Shown: positions 18,848 to 28,469, numbered from the stretch's first letter. The stretch: DNA of 64,000 nucleotides from Phytopseudomonas straminea (GCF_900112645.1 NZ_FOMO01000006.1:124001-188000), one strand, 5' to 3'. Notes: generated from the sequence alone by a model not told the origin. A program made the numbers and translations.

Positions 18848-20209
18848 CTAGCTCGGCTCAGCCGCCAGCGCCGTGGCCAGCTTGCCGTGCAAGCCGCCAA
18901 AACCACCGTTGCTCATGATCACCACCTGGGTGCCGGGGCGTACCCGCGCCTTCACGCCATCGATGATCGCTTCCAGGGAGTCGCACACCTGGGTGGGGTT
19001 GGTGGCGCCGGCAACGGTGGCCGCCAGGTCCCAGCCCAGGTTCGGCGGCGCGTACCAGAACACTGCATCGGCCTGCACGGCTGACTCGGCCAGGCCATCA
19101 CGGTGTGCGCCGAGCTTCATGGAATTGGAGCGCGGCTCGATGATCGCGATGACCTGTTCGTCGCCGACCCGCTTACGCAGGCCGTCGAGGGTGGTGGCGA
19201 TGGCGGTCGGGTGGTGGGCGAAATCGTCATAGACGGTCACGCCATTCACTTCGGCGACCTTTTCCATGCGCCGCTTGGCGTTGATGAATTTGCCCAGCGC
19301 CTCGATGCCCAGCGCCGGCACCACGCCGACATGGCGCGCCGCCGCCAGCACGGCCAGGGCGTTGGCGACGTTGTGCTGGCCGGTCAGTTGCCAGTCCACC
19401 ACGCCTTCGACCTTGCCGTCGAAGCTCACTTCGAAGCGCGAGCCATCGGCGCTGAGCAGGCGCGCCTGCCATTGCCCGCCTTCACCCGTGGTCTGCACGG
19501 GCGTCCAGCAGCCCATCTGGATCACCCGTGCCAGAGCGGTTTCGCTGGCCGGATGGATGACCAGGCCTTCGCTGGGGATGATCCGCACCAGGTGATGGAA
19601 CTGCCGTTCGATGGCGGCCAGGTCCGGGAAGATATCGGCGTGATCGAATTCCAGGTTGTTGAGGATCGCAGTGCGCGGGCGGTAGTGGACGAACTTGCTG
19701 CGCTTATCGAAGAAGGCGCTGTCGTACTCGTCGGCCTCGACCACGAAGAACGGCGTGTCGCCCAGGCGTGCGGAAATCCCGAAGTTCTGCGGTACGCCAC
19801 CGATCAGGAAGCCTGGCGCCATGCCGGCGTGCTCAAGCACCCAGGCCAGCATGCTCGAGCTGCTGGTCTTGCCATGGGTGCCGGCCACCGCCATCACCCA
19901 GCGGCCCTGCAGCACGTGGTCGGCCAGCCACTGCGGGCCGGACACATAGGGCAGGCCCTTGTTGAGCACGTATTCCACCGCCGGATTGCCACGGCTCATG
20001 GCGTTGCCGACCACCACCAGATCGGGCGCCGGCTGCAGGTGCGCCGGGTCGTAGCCCTGCATCAGCTCGATACCCTGGGCTTCGAGCTGGGTGCTCATCG
20101 GCGGGTAGACGTTGGCATCGGAGCCGGTGACGCGATGGCCAAGCTCCTTGGCCAGCACCGCGAGCGAGCCCATGAAGGTGCCGCAGATGCCGAGAATGTG
20201 GATATGCAT
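18848..20209 (-). CDS. mpl: UDP-MurNAc:L-Ala-gamma-D-Glu-meso-DAP ligase Mpl
   Basis: 453-aa Mur-ligase family enzyme that attaches recycled murein tripeptide to UDP-MurNAc in the cytoplasm. It has an N-terminal Rossmann start IHILGICGTFMGSLAVLA, an ATP-binding P-loop AVAGTHGKTSSSSMLAW (about residues 106-122), NNLEFDHADIF and DDFAHHPTAI as in MurC relatives, and the C-terminal SNGGFGGLHGKL typical of Mpl. The ATG at 20209 is favoured over in-frame upstream codons. Confidence 0.95.
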   Translation of the reverse strand: MHIHILGICGTFMGSLAVLAKELGHRVTGSDANVYPPMSTQLEAQGIELMQGYDPAHLQPAPDLVVVGNAMSRGNPAVEYVLNKGLPYVSGPQWLADHVLQGRWVMAVAGTHGKTSSSSMLAWVLEHAGMAPGFLIGGVPQNFGISARLGDTPFFVVEADEYDSAFFDKRSKFVHYRPRTAILNNLEFDHADIFPDLAAIERQFHHLVRIIPSEGLVIHPASETALARVIQMGCWTPVQTTGEGGQWQARLLSADGSRFEVSFDGKVEGVVDWQLTGQHNVANALAVLAAARHVGVVPALGIEALGKFINAKRRMEKVAEVNGVTVYDDFAHHPTAIATTLDGLRKRVGDEQVIAIIEPRSNSMKLGAHRDGLAESAVQADAVFWYAPPNLGWDLAATVAGATNPTQVCDSLEAIIDGVKARVRPGTQVVIMSNGGFGGLHGKLATALAAEPS

Positions 20210-20438
20210 GAAAACCTCGAGAACAGGCGCGCCTGGAGGCGGCGAGCCGCGTGAAAACATGGCCGCAGATTAGCACAGCGGCGCCTTTCGCCGTGCCTGC
20301 CCGGTAGGGCGAAACGAGCGCCGCGGATGGCACACCGCCGCACGGTAAAGGCTCTGCCCCGCTGGCTTTAGGGCGAAAACTGCACTTTAATCGAAACGCC
20401 TGCCGTCTCCACCCGACAGCCAAACGAGGCCCTCGCCC

Positions 20439-20894
20439 ATGCGCATCGTGCAAGCCACCCTGGAGCACTTGGATCTACTCACCCCGTTGTTCGTTCGCTA
20501 CCGCGAGTTCTATGGCGAAAGGCCGTTCCCCGACTCCTCGCGCAAGTTTCTGGAAACCCGCCTCAAGCGCGACGAATCGGTGATCTACCTGGCCCTGGCC
20601 GACGACGATGACAAGCTGCTGGGCTTCTGCCAGCTGTACCCGAGCTATTCGTCGCTGTCGCTCAAGCGCGTGTGGATCCTCAACGACATCTTCGTCGCCG
20701 AGGACGCGCGCCGCCAACTGGTCGCCGATCGCCTGCTGCAGACCGCCAAGAAGATGGCCAAGCAGACCCAGGCAGTGCGCATGCGCGTGGCCACCAGCCG
20801 CGATAACGAGGTGGCGCAGAAGGTCTATGAGTCGATCGGCTTCGTCGAGGACGAGCAGTTCAAGAACTACGTGTTGCCCATCAACAGCGAGTAA
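20439..20894 (+). CDS. GNAT family N-acetyltransferase
   Basis: 151-aa acetyl-CoA-dependent acyltransferase. The GNAT core is visible: WILNDIFVAEDARRQLVADRLLQTA (motif A, acetyl-CoA pyrophosphate loop) and MRVATSRDNEVAQKVYESIGFVEDEQFKNY (motif B). The acceptor substrate is unknown. It is divergent from mpl and upstream of mtfA on the same strand. Confidence 0.9.
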   Translation: MRIVQATLEHLDLLTPLFVRYREFYGERPFPDSSRKFLETRLKRDESVIYLALADDDDKLLGFCQLYPSYSSLSLKRVWILNDIFVAEDARRQLVADRLLQTAKKMAKQTQAVRMRVATSRDNEVAQKVYESIGFVEDEQFKNYVLPINSE

Positions 20895-20961
20895 CGTCCG
20901 CTGCTTGCGGTCGGCGGGCGGCCTGTTATGGTGACGGCCACTCTCCCACCGAGCCGTTTCC

Positions 20962-21831
20962 ATGTGGTCGTTTAGCGCCTGGCGCCGTCGTCGCATTCTC
21001 TCCCGTTACCCCGTCAGCGCCAGCAGCTGGGCCACGGTGCGCCAGCGCCTGCCGATACTCGACGGCCTCAGTGCAGAAGAAGAGCAGCTGCTGCGCGAGC
21101 GCGCCGTGCTGTTTCTGCACGCCAAGCACCTGACCACCCTGCCCGGCCTCAAGCTGGACGCCGAAGACCGCCTGGCCCTGGCGACGCTCGCCGAACTGCC
21201 GCTGCTGGGCCTGGCCGACCTGAACTGGTACCAGGGCTTCCACGAGGTGATCCTCTACCCGGATGACTTCGTCAGCCCGCAGCGCCACCGCGACTCCGGT
21301 GGGATCGAACACGAATGGGACGGCGAACACAGCGGTGAAGCCTGGCAGCAGGGCCCGGTGATTCTCGCCTGGCCGGGCGTGCAGGCCAGTGGCGGCTGGG
21401 AAGGCTACAACCTGGTGATCCACGAGCTGGCCCACAAACTGGACATGCTCGGCGGCGATGCCAACGGCCTGCCGCCGCTGCACAGCAACATGGACGTGAA
21501 GCAGTGGGCCAACGCCATGCAAAAGGCCTTCGACAGCCTGAATGCCGAGCTGGATGCCGACGAGCAGGCGCAAACCGCCATCGACCCCTACGCCGCGGAA
21601 AACCCGGCGGAGTTCTTCGCGGTCACCAGCGAATACTTCTTCAACGCCCCCGACCTGCTCGACGAGGCCTTCCCGGCCGTCTACGAGCAACTGCGCCTGT
21701 TCTATCGGCAAGACCCATTGGCACGTTTGCGCCGCCTGCAGGTCGAACACCCGGACTATCAGCAAGCCACGCCCGCACCCGCCGATACGCCAGATGGCTG
21801 TAATGGCAACGACGCGGGAATCCACCTATAA
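20962..21831 (+). CDS. mtfA: MtfA-type zinc peptidase
   Basis: 289-aa zinc metallopeptidase-like protein of the MtfA (Mlc titration factor) family. HELAHK at residues 154-159 supplies the two zinc His and the catalytic Glu; [14 protein letters not shown] (about 214-227) supplies the gluzincin third ligand. In E. coli MtfA binds the repressor Mlc; in Pseudomonas the target is unknown. The C-terminal tail past residue 260 is variable. Followed closely by ppa. Confidence 0.9.
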   Translation: MWSFSAWRRRRILSRYPVSASSWATVRQRLPILDGLSAEEEQLLRERAVLFLHAKHLTTLPGLKLDAEDRLALATLAELPLLGLADLNWYQGFHEVILYPDDFVSPQRHRDSGGIEHEWDGEHSGEAWQQGPVILAWPGVQASGGWEGYNLVIHELAHKLDMLGGDANGLPPLHSNMDVKQWANAMQKAFDSLNAELDADEQAQTAIDPYAAENPAEFFAVTSEYFFNAPDLLDEAFPAVYEQLRLFYRQDPLARLRRLQVEHPDYQQATPAPADTPDGCNGNDAGIHL

Positions 21832-21869
21832 TCGCGCCACTTTTTTTGGCGCACATCAGGGAGTCACCC

Positions 21870-22397
21870 ATGAGCTACAGCAAGGTTCCGGCTGGTAAAG
21901 ACCTGCCGAACGACATCTACGTCGCTATCGAAATCCCGGCCAACCACGCGCCGATCAAATACGAAATCGATCACGACACCGACTGCCTGTTCGTCGACCG
22001 TTTCATGGCCACCCCGATGTTCTACCCGGCCAACTACGGTTTCATCCCGCACACCCTGGCCGACGACGGTGACCCCCTCGACGTGCTGGTCGTGACTCCG
22101 TACCCGGTCGCCCCAGGCTCGGTGATCCGCGCCCGTCCGGTCGGCATCCTGCACATGACCGACGAAGCCGGTGGCGACGCCAAGCTGATCGCCGTACCGC
22201 ACGACAAGCTGACCACCATCTACAAAGACGTTCAGGAATACACCGACCTGCCCCCGCTGCTGATCGAGCAGATCAAGCACTTCTTCGAGAACTACAAGGA
22301 TCTCGAGAAGGGCAAGTGGGTCAAGGTCGAAGGCTGGGGCAACGCTGACGCGGCCCGCGCCGAGATCACCAAGGCGGCTGCTGCTTATCAAAAGTAA
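21870..22397 (+). CDS. ppa: Inorganic pyrophosphatase (family I)
   Basis: 175-aa hexameric, Mg-dependent cytoplasmic pyrophosphatase that drives biosynthetic reactions by removing PPi. The signature [10 protein letters not shown] holds the metal-binding aspartates, with [16 protein letters not shown] and [11 protein letters not shown] as family motifs. The start is set at the ATG behind AGGGAG; an upstream in-frame ATG adds eight residues not seen in the family. A terminator follows. Confidence 0.96.
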   Translation: MSYSKVPAGKDLPNDIYVAIEIPANHAPIKYEIDHDTDCLFVDRFMATPMFYPANYGFIPHTLADDGDPLDVLVVTPYPVAPGSVIRARPVGILHMTDEAGGDAKLIAVPHDKLTTIYKDVQEYTDLPPLLIEQIKHFFENYKDLEKGKWVKVEGWGNADAARAEITKAAAAYQK

Positions 22398-22414
22398 GCA
22401 CAACCTGCCTAAGG

Positions 22415-22441
22415 AAAGCCGGCCACAAGCCGGCTTTTTTA
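22415..22441 (+). terminator. Rho-independent terminator of ppa
   Basis: Stem AAAGCCGGC/GCCGGCTTT with a 5-nt loop and a TTTTTT tail, 18 nt after the ppa stop. Confidence 0.92.
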
Positions 22442-22458
22442 TTGCCTGTAGAAAAGCC

Positions 22459-23220
22459 TCAGCCCAGTTCTCGGGCTTCGTTGAGCATGATGGCGTCGGA
22501 GGCGGTGTAGGCGCCGTCCACCGCGATGCTGGTGCCGGACACGAAACTGGCGCGGTCCGACAACAGGAAGGCGACCACGCCGGCTACTTCCTCAGGCTTG
22601 CCATCGCGCCCCAGGGGCGTGACTGCCGCCGAGCCGGACGACGCGCCGGTGGTCATGTCGGTCTGGATCCAGCCCGGCGCCACGGCGTTGGCGCGGATGT
22701 TACGCGGGCCGAAGTTGCACGCCAGGCTCTTGGCCAGGTTGACCATCGCCGCCTTGGAGGCCGCGTAAGCCATGCTCGCGTAGGCGCCGGAGAAGGCGTC
22801 GGTCGAGGAGATCAGCACAATGGAGCCGCCAGACTCAATCTGCGATTGCAGGGCCAGGGTCAGGCGCAGGGTCGAGGTGACGTTGACTTCTAGGGTGCGA
22901 TCCCAGGTGGTCATCTCGTAAGCGGCGAAGTTCTCAAACTCGATCATCCCGGCGTTGTGCACGATGCCGTGCAGACGAACGCCCTGCAGCTCCTCGGCCA
23001 GCCGCGTCTGATCGTCACGCGAGCCGGCATCGTAGCGGTGCAGGGTCACGCGGCGGCCGAGCTGTTCGGCAAAACCGAGCAGGCCCTCTGCAGCTTTTGC
23101 ATCACTGGCGTAGGTGGCGTGCAGATCGTAGCCATCGCGCAGCAGCAGTTCGGCAATGGCCCGGCCAATGCCGCGTGAAGCACCGGTTACCAGCACGACG
23201 GGGACAGATTGTGTGGTCAT
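22459..23220 (-). CDS. SDR family oxidoreductase, FabG-like
   Basis: 253-aa classical short-chain dehydrogenase/reductase. It shows the TGASRGIG cofactor motif (residues 13-20), NAG at HNAGMIEF, catalytic Ser in LISSTDAF, and YAASK (Tyr/Lys), then PGWIQTDM. Probably NADPH-dependent and acting on a 3-oxoacyl or similar ketone; the substrate is unknown. Single gene convergent with ppa, whose terminator lies between them. Confidence 0.9.
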   Translation of the reverse strand: MTTQSVPVVLVTGASRGIGRAIAELLLRDGYDLHATYASDAKAAEGLLGFAEQLGRRVTLHRYDAGSRDDQTRLAEELQGVRLHGIVHNAGMIEFENFAAYEMTTWDRTLEVNVTSTLRLTLALQSQIESGGSIVLISSTDAFSGAYASMAYAASKAAMVNLAKSLACNFGPRNIRANAVAPGWIQTDMTTGASSGSAAVTPLGRDGKPEEVAGVVAFLLSDRASFVSGTSIAVDGAYTASDAIMLNEARELG

Positions 23221-23471
23221 GGTTATTTCCTGGCTCTGTGATTTGGCTGAGATAGCCTTTAAAACTGATCAACCCAGTGAACTTCATGCCATGGCGCTTT
23301 GCAAGCGAATAACCAAATCTGTGATTTAAATGTGATTTAAAAAGCTGATCTACTTGTAAACGAGTGATTGCCAGCAAGCGAAATCAGAAAAAATGGACGC
23401 GGCGCCGATCGGTGCCGAAGGCAGGCGTTCACCACCGCCGCGAAGGCGATAGTGAACGTGAGTGCAGCAGG
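23221..23471. other. Intergenic region upstream of the SDR gene
   Basis: Contains AT-rich direct repeats (tgtgatttaaa twice at about 23321-23341), likely part of the SDR promoter. No gene seen. Confidence 0.5.
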
Positions 23472-24218
23472 TCAGGCGTTCTTGTCGCCCAGGGTACGGC
23501 CGAAGAACGCCAGCATCTGCTTCCAGCCGTGCTCGGCGGCTTGTTCGTCGTAAACCGGAAAGTCCGGCTTCATCCAGCCGTGCTTGGCCGGGTAGGTTTC
23601 CGAGCTGAAGGGCACGCCGGCATCACCCAGCGCTTTCTCGAAACGTTCGGCCATTTCCGGCGGGTAGCTGCCGTCGTTCTCGGCCGCGGCGATATACACC
23701 TCGGCCTGCAATACCGGCGCCGCGCGGTGCGGACTGTCGGCGGCGTCGGTGGCCAGGTTGCCGCCGTGGTAGCTGGCGATGGCCGCGAAACGCTCGGAGC
23801 GTGCACCCGCCGCGGCGATGGCCATGCCGCCGCCCATGCAGAAACCCACCGCGCCGATGCGCTTGCCCTGCACATCGCCACGACTATCGAGGTAGCCGAT
23901 GTAGGCATCGATGTCGGCCGCAGCCTTGGCGTTGCCGGTGGTGGCCATCAGAGGCCCGACGACGGTACGGAAGTCTCCCTTGAACACTTCCTTGGGATCG
24001 AACGGCCCGTAGGCGCCATAGCGGTAATACATATCCGGCAGCAGCACCACGTAGCCGGCGTTGGCCAGGCGCTCGGCCATGCCCAGCACACCCGGACGGA
24101 TGCCGACAGCATCCATGTAGAAGATGACCGCCGGGCCGCCCTGCCCGCTGGCGGGGGTGAACACGTGGGCCGGGCACTGGCCGTCCGGCGTGGTGATGAC
24201 GATTTGCTCGTGAGCCAT
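23472..24218 (-). CDS. Dienelactone hydrolase family protein
   Basis: 248-aa alpha/beta hydrolase. The catalytic triad reads Cys127 in GFCMGGG, Asp182 in AAENDGSYPP and His213 in AKHGWMKPD, the dienelactone hydrolase arrangement with a cysteine nucleophile. GGAGGATCAAT directly before the ATG fixes the start. The substrate is probably a lactone or ester; no catabolic partners are adjacent. This is the last chromosomal gene before the Hrp island. Confidence 0.9.
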   Translation of the reverse strand: MAHEQIVITTPDGQCPAHVFTPASGQGGPAVIFYMDAVGIRPGVLGMAERLANAGYVVLLPDMYYRYGAYGPFDPKEVFKGDFRTVVGPLMATTGNAKAAADIDAYIGYLDSRGDVQGKRIGAVGFCMGGGMAIAAAGARSERFAAIASYHGGNLATDAADSPHRAAPVLQAEVYIAAAENDGSYPPEMAERFEKALGDAGVPFSSETYPAKHGWMKPDFPVYDEQAAEHGWKQMLAFFGRTLGDKNA

Positions 24219-24527
24219 ATTGATCCTCCGGTTGGATGCTTGCCGCCAATGCCAGGCGATGGCCGGCATGAATGGGCGAGGTTAGGTATTGGTCAACAGG
24301 ATGGCAACCTAGTGCCCGGCGATTTTCCGACAGCGCGCCTGACAGGCTGATCGCGTAAGTATCGGTGCGCCACCAGCGGTGGCCCGGCGATAAATTCATC
24401 AAGCATTCACAGATTTTAAATAAATTCTTAATAATTGATTTAATTGGATTTTTCCAAAAAAACCAAGGAACCAGCCGACGCCGTCGCCCCACCCATGGCG
24501 CATCTTCACCCTGACTTGAAGGTGCTT
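24219..24527. other. Left margin of the Hrp island and promoter region
   Basis: 309 nt between divergent genes. A strikingly AT-rich block at 24413-24450 breaks the local GC-rich pattern and is followed by a Hrp box at 24467-24495. No gene. This is a likely junction between core chromosome and island. Confidence 0.6.
24467..24495 (+). promoter_or_regulatory. Hrp box (HrpL promoter) for the first shcM-hopM pair
   Basis: GGAACC-N16-CCACCCA, a perfect match to the HrpL consensus, 33 nt upstream of the ATG at 24528. Confidence 0.9.
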
Positions 24528-24995
24528 ATGAGTACGCCCGCCTATCGTTCCCTGATCGACAGCTTTTGCAGCCTGACGCGACTGAGCAACCCTCACAGCC
24601 TTTACGAACACACCGCCGTAGAGTTCAACGGTATCGATTTCACCCTGTTGCATCAGGACACCCCCAGTGGCGGCCGGATACTGCTGCACGGCGACCTGGG
24701 GAACCTGCCTGCCGGGGACCTGGCAACGGCAGCGGCGGCCCAGCGGCTGCTGGAGATGAACTTCCATCTGTTCGACGGCCACGCCGGGCCGGTTTTCACG
24801 CTCAACCCGCAAAGCCGGCGCGTCACCCTTGGGGTCAACCTGCCCCTGCCGGGGCTGCATGCGGAACGACTGGTGGAGTTGCTCGCGGAGCTGGCCGACC
24901 TGGCCAGGGCATGGCGTCGTGACTGCTTTCTGGAGCGGCCGCCCAGCGAGCGCCCCATGGCGGATTTGACGCGCTCTGCGCTGCGTAGCTCCTGA
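24528..24995 (+). CDS. ShcM-like type III secretion chaperone (copy 1)
   Basis: 155-aa acidic class I chaperone of the CesT/Tir type, expected to bind the N-terminal region of the effector encoded 10 nt downstream and keep it secretion-competent. It has the class I pattern: amphipathic N-terminal helix (YRSLIDSFCSLTRL), beta strands with FNGIDFTLLHQD, a central LLEMNFHLF and a leucine-rich C-terminal helix (ERLVELLAELADLARAW). It is paralogous to the chaperone at 28537. The start is fixed because an in-frame ORF extends upstream to 24444, but the Hrp box lies inside that extension; the ATG at 24528 follows GAAGGTG. Confidence 0.85.
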   Translation: MSTPAYRSLIDSFCSLTRLSNPHSLYEHTAVEFNGIDFTLLHQDTPSGGRILLHGDLGNLPAGDLATAAAAQRLLEMNFHLFDGHAGPVFTLNPQSRRVTLGVNLPLPGLHAERLVELLAELADLARAWRRDCFLERPPSERPMADLTRSALRSS

Positions 24996-25005
24996 GGCCA
25001 CTGTG

Positions 25006-27198
25006 ATGGAAATCATCCGCTCCAGCACCGGCCCGCAAACCACCACAGCGCTCAGCGCCACGACACGGGAGCAGCTCCAGCGCCCCGACGCGCGCCCTGC
25101 GCGAGCGAAGCCCTCGAACCAGCCGCCTCTTACCACCCAACAACGGCTGCAAGCTCAACAACCGCCGCCCCGTAGCCAGGCCCAGTTGTTCGAGACCCTG
25201 CACCCCGAGTTGCGGTCGCTGCGCGCCGAGTTTGCCCGGTTGGTCCAGGGCCAGCGGCCGCTGAATTTCTCCCGGCCGATCACGCCCCAGGCTCGCGACG
25301 CACAGCGGATTGCCCAGGATCCGCTGCAGTTGAACCGCCAGCGCATGATTCTGGAAGGCCGTGTACTGCTGCTCGATCCACAGCTCGATTTCGAACGCAT
25401 GAGTACGTTGCTGCATGCCGACCAGCCGGGCCAACTCACCACCGGCATTCCCTATGGAGACAGCGTGGAGCACCTGCTCGGCGAAATCGATCGGCACTAC
25501 AGCCAGCCCATGCCCGCCGGTCAGGCGGTCTGCGGCGAAGGCTTGCAGGCGCTTCTGGACATCGCGCTCCCACGCATCGCCAGGCATCTGGATGGGCAGG
25601 CCGCGCTGTACAACGAAGTGCTGGAGCATTGCTCGCTCAACGCCGAGGAGCGCCGTCAGGTGATCGCGGGCCGTGAAGCCTTCCAGGCCTTGGCCCAGCG
25701 CTGGTCGGCGGACATCAAGGAACGCATCCTGGCGACCTGCCAGGCATTGGCAGACGCCAGTCTGCAAGCCGCTGAACGAGATCTGCGCCGCGCCCGCAAG
25801 ATGCCGGACAAGGCCGAGCGTGACACGCAAACCGCGCACGCCAAGGCGCAGGTCGAACAATGGCGGCAGGTGCAGGCGCACTTTCAGGATGCGTTCGCTT
25901 CCGTGCACGACAGTGCCCTGCAGGACAGCCTCTACCGCATGGATCTGGAACAGCACCTGCAAACGCTCGACGAGCAGAATCGCGGCCTGTTCACCAGCGC
26001 CCAGGTATTCATCGCCGCGGCCATTCCACAAGGTTTGGCCTCGTGCCTGCAATTCGTACTGGCCAGGGCCTATGTCGACCCACGCCTGTCGTTGTTCGAC
26101 CTGGCCAGGCAGTCCGCCGCGAGCGGCGCCGCCGTAGGCGCGGTGCACGAAACACTGGACAATTTCATCAAGCCGGCAGCCCGGGAAATGCTCGCCAGCG
26201 TCGGCGCCCACGAATTGCGCAAGGTCGACCCACGGGAAGTGATTCCCGGCCCACACCGCGCCACGACCGAGGGCGGGCGCTATCGCGAGTTCAACGATGC
26301 CGAACTGCAGGCCGCGTCCCAGCCGCTGGAGCAGGCGCGAAAAGGCTTCATCAACGCGCAGCAGGATTATTACAACGGCACGCTCATGGGTGACGGCATC
26401 ACCTTCGCCACCCAAGGCGGTGCCCAGGTCGTACGCCGGCTGCTGGAGCTGACCACGACCCTGCCCGCCGCCGGTGTGGCGGCGGGCATGGCATCCTCGT
26501 TCATGGGCGGCGCGGCGATGTCCGGACTGCAGGCCTTGGGCCAGCAAAACAAGCACTTCGATCACGACGGTCGCAGTCTGCCCACCCATGTGCCCGAACG
26601 CCCTCCCGAGGCGAATCTCGACGCACGGTTGGCATCGGTCTGGAACAAGGGACTGAGCAGCGCGGATCCTCGTCTGCCCAGCAGCCGCGAAGCCTATACC
26701 AGCAAGGTCTATAGCGCATCGGCAGCGATGATGTTCTTCAACGGCATGGGCAAGGCGATTAGCCGGGTCGGCGTCGACACGACGGCAGCCAAGGCCGGTT
26801 CGGTACTGATGACAGGTATCCAGGCGGTCGGCTTTCTGGCGCCCTTCTATGCCAACAAGCAGTCACGCGATGAAGCCAGGCTCGATGACAGCTCGCGGTT
26901 TGCCAGCGCCGTCGAGAACATTCGCTACCCTGATCGCGAGCACCTGCCCCACGGCACTCGCCCCGCGACCAGCGCCCGGACGGTGGAGAATGGCTATCAC
27001 CGCCTGCGAGGCCTGCAGCAAGCGCTCCCACAGGCCGGGGTAGTGGCGACCGAGGCGCTGGTAAGCAAAACCCTGAGCGGGCTCGCCAGCCTGGGCGAAC
27101 AGGTGGCACGCCAGGTCAACGCACGTCGCGAACGCCCCGCACCCGCGGACATCGAGATGGGCGAGAATGTCGCGGGCCAACGGGAACGGGAGAATTGA
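25006..27198 (+). CDS. HopM1-family type III effector (copy 1)
   Basis: 730-aa candidate effector. Resemblance to HopM1 of P. syringae (recalled from memory) is clear near the C-terminus: NIRYPDREHLPH at residues 638-649 (HopM1: NIRHPNRESLPH), then VENGYHRLRG, and an upstream FMGGAAMSGLQ segment. The length is close to HopM1 (about 712). The N-terminus is polar and Ser/Thr/Gln-rich as in secreted effectors, and hydrophobic stretches occur around residues 330-350 and 480-505. HopM1 acts at plant endomembranes by destabilising trafficking proteins. GAGG 8 nt upstream supports 25006. It follows its chaperone gene by 10 nt under one Hrp box. Codon use is GC-rich, unlike copy 2. Confidence 0.82.
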   Translation: MEIIRSSTGPQTTTALSATTREQLQRPDARPARAKPSNQPPLTTQQRLQAQQPPPRSQAQLFETLHPELRSLRAEFARLVQGQRPLNFSRPITPQARDAQRIAQDPLQLNRQRMILEGRVLLLDPQLDFERMSTLLHADQPGQLTTGIPYGDSVEHLLGEIDRHYSQPMPAGQAVCGEGLQALLDIALPRIARHLDGQAALYNEVLEHCSLNAEERRQVIAGREAFQALAQRWSADIKERILATCQALADASLQAAERDLRRARKMPDKAERDTQTAHAKAQVEQWRQVQAHFQDAFASVHDSALQDSLYRMDLEQHLQTLDEQNRGLFTSAQVFIAAAIPQGLASCLQFVLARAYVDPRLSLFDLARQSAASGAAVGAVHETLDNFIKPAAREMLASVGAHELRKVDPREVIPGPHRATTEGGRYREFNDAELQAASQPLEQARKGFINAQQDYYNGTLMGDGITFATQGGAQVVRRLLELTTTLPAAGVAAGMASSFMGGAAMSGLQALGQQNKHFDHDGRSLPTHVPERPPEANLDARLASVWNKGLSSADPRLPSSREAYTSKVYSASAAMMFFNGMGKAISRVGVDTTAAKAGSVLMTGIQAVGFLAPFYANKQSRDEARLDDSSRFASAVENIRYPDREHLPHGTRPATSARTVENGYHRLRGLQQALPQAGVVATEALVSKTLSGLASLGEQVARQVNARRERPAPADIEMGENVAGQREREN

Positions 27199-27267
27199 GT
27201 GCAAGTGCGTGCCTGGGCGTGTTTTCGCGTGCCATCAGGCTATCGACCACTCGCTCACCGCGCGCCT

Positions 27268-28302
27268 TCAGGTTTTCTTCAGCGCCTCATCCTCGAAGCG
27301 CGCATCGTCAAAACCGGCCTGGGCGCAAAGCTCGCCGGGTGGCACGTAGGTTCCTGACTGGTTGTCGTAGTGGCTCACCTGGCCCGCGATAAATTCGACG
27401 CGCCCCGCGTACATGACTTCCTCGGCCCTACCGGCCAATTGGAAATGCGCATTCTGGCCATTGACCGCGTTGCCGACGCGCCGGGTACCGTCGAGCAACC
27501 TGACGAAGATGAACGAGCCGTGCAGCTTGTCCGTGATGTCGCCGTTACGGATCCAACTGCCGTCGGGAGCCTGGTTGGCGACGATGGCATCGCTCTTCGG
27601 CGCGCCATTCTCGCCATGCAATTCGCGCGTTTTTTTCGCCAGCCGAACCTCCATCGGCCCCACGCCACCCGGCAAACCCAGGGCTTGCTGCTGCGTTTGT
27701 ACCTTGAGCCGCACAGGGGTGAACCCACGCCGGGCAGGCTCATCGTCCGTGATCGCGGCAGCCTCGGCGGTGCGCTTCAGAGCGGTCGACGATTGCGCGG
27801 CGCTCTGCTCGACGCGCGCCTGGGCCAGAGAAGTACGCCGCTGCGCCTCGGGAGGCGTCCGCGCAGAGGTCGACGATGTCCCGCGGACCTGCCCGGCATG
27901 CACCAGGAGATCGGTCAGTCGCACCAGCGGAGCCCCCTGCGAGTCGAGCACGGCCAGCTCGCTGCCGCGCCCCTCCGGATCGCGCTGGAACGCGACATGC
28001 TGGGCACCATGGAGGATCTGCGCGAGTTCGAAACGCCCACCGTGCTCGTTGGCCTCAGCCTTGATCACCGCAACCCCGGAATCGCCGGCCAAGGCGGCAC
28101 GCGCCCGATCGATCCACTGGCGTTGTAGCGGCTTTAGCGAAGCCGAACGCTCGTCGAGCACACCGCTGGAAAACACGGTGTCGTGCTTCCCAACAATGTG
28201 CGACGCGACCTTCAGTTGATCGGAGACGGCGCCACGCGCCTGCTCCGGCACGGACGGGAGCGCGGCACTCTTCCTGGCGGCTGAACCCAGACTGGAAATC
28301 AC
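27268..28302 (-). CDS. Candidate novel type III effector
   Basis: 344-aa protein of unknown function lying between the two hopM-like genes on the opposite strand. The N-terminus (MISSLGSAARKSAALPS) is Ser/Ala-rich and lacks a hydrophobic signal, as in type III substrates. Residues 140-195 are a low-complexity Ser/Thr/Ala linker. Residues 285-322 (AHFQLA, VMYAGRVEFIAGQVSHYDN, SGTYVPP) resemble the AGxVxF...SGHYxP motif found at the ends of many toxin-like proteins. Start GTG, with GAGG 10 nt upstream; a one-mismatch Hrp box lies about 50 nt upstream. No chaperone gene adjoins. Function is inference only. Confidence 0.7.
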   Translation of the reverse strand: MISSLGSAARKSAALPSVPEQARGAVSDQLKVASHIVGKHDTVFSSGVLDERSASLKPLQRQWIDRARAALAGDSGVAVIKAEANEHGGRFELAQILHGAQHVAFQRDPEGRGSELAVLDSQGAPLVRLTDLLVHAGQVRGTSSTSARTPPEAQRRTSLAQARVEQSAAQSSTALKRTAEAAAITDDEPARRGFTPVRLKVQTQQQALGLPGGVGPMEVRLAKKTRELHGENGAPKSDAIVANQAPDGSWIRNGDITDKLHGSFIFVRLLDGTRRVGNAVNGQNAHFQLAGRAEEVMYAGRVEFIAGQVSHYDNQSGTYVPPGELCAQAGFDDARFEDEALKKT

Positions 28303-28352
28303 CGGTTGGATACCTCATTCGATTTGGGGCCTTGAGCCCTGGCTGAGCCCAA

Positions 28353-28381
28353 TAGGTGGCAAGCCCGCACCGATCAGTTCC
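28353..28381 (-). promoter_or_regulatory. Probable Hrp box for the minus-strand effector candidate
   Basis: Read on the minus strand: GGAACT-N16-CCACCTA, one change from GGAACC, 50 nt upstream of the GTG at 28302. GGAACT is a tolerated -35 variant. Confidence 0.7.
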
Positions 28382-28441
28382 CTTGCCTGAGGCGGCCGAC
28401 CACGCTCGGAGAGATAGGTGACCGGGCGATGGCAGCGGCAT

Positions 28442-28469
28442 GGAACCGGCCCGGGGCAATCACCACTCA
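28442..28469 (+). promoter_or_regulatory. Hrp box for the second shcM-hopM pair
   Basis: GGAACC-N15-CCACTCA, a perfect match, 67 nt upstream of the chaperone ATG at 28537. Confidence 0.92.
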
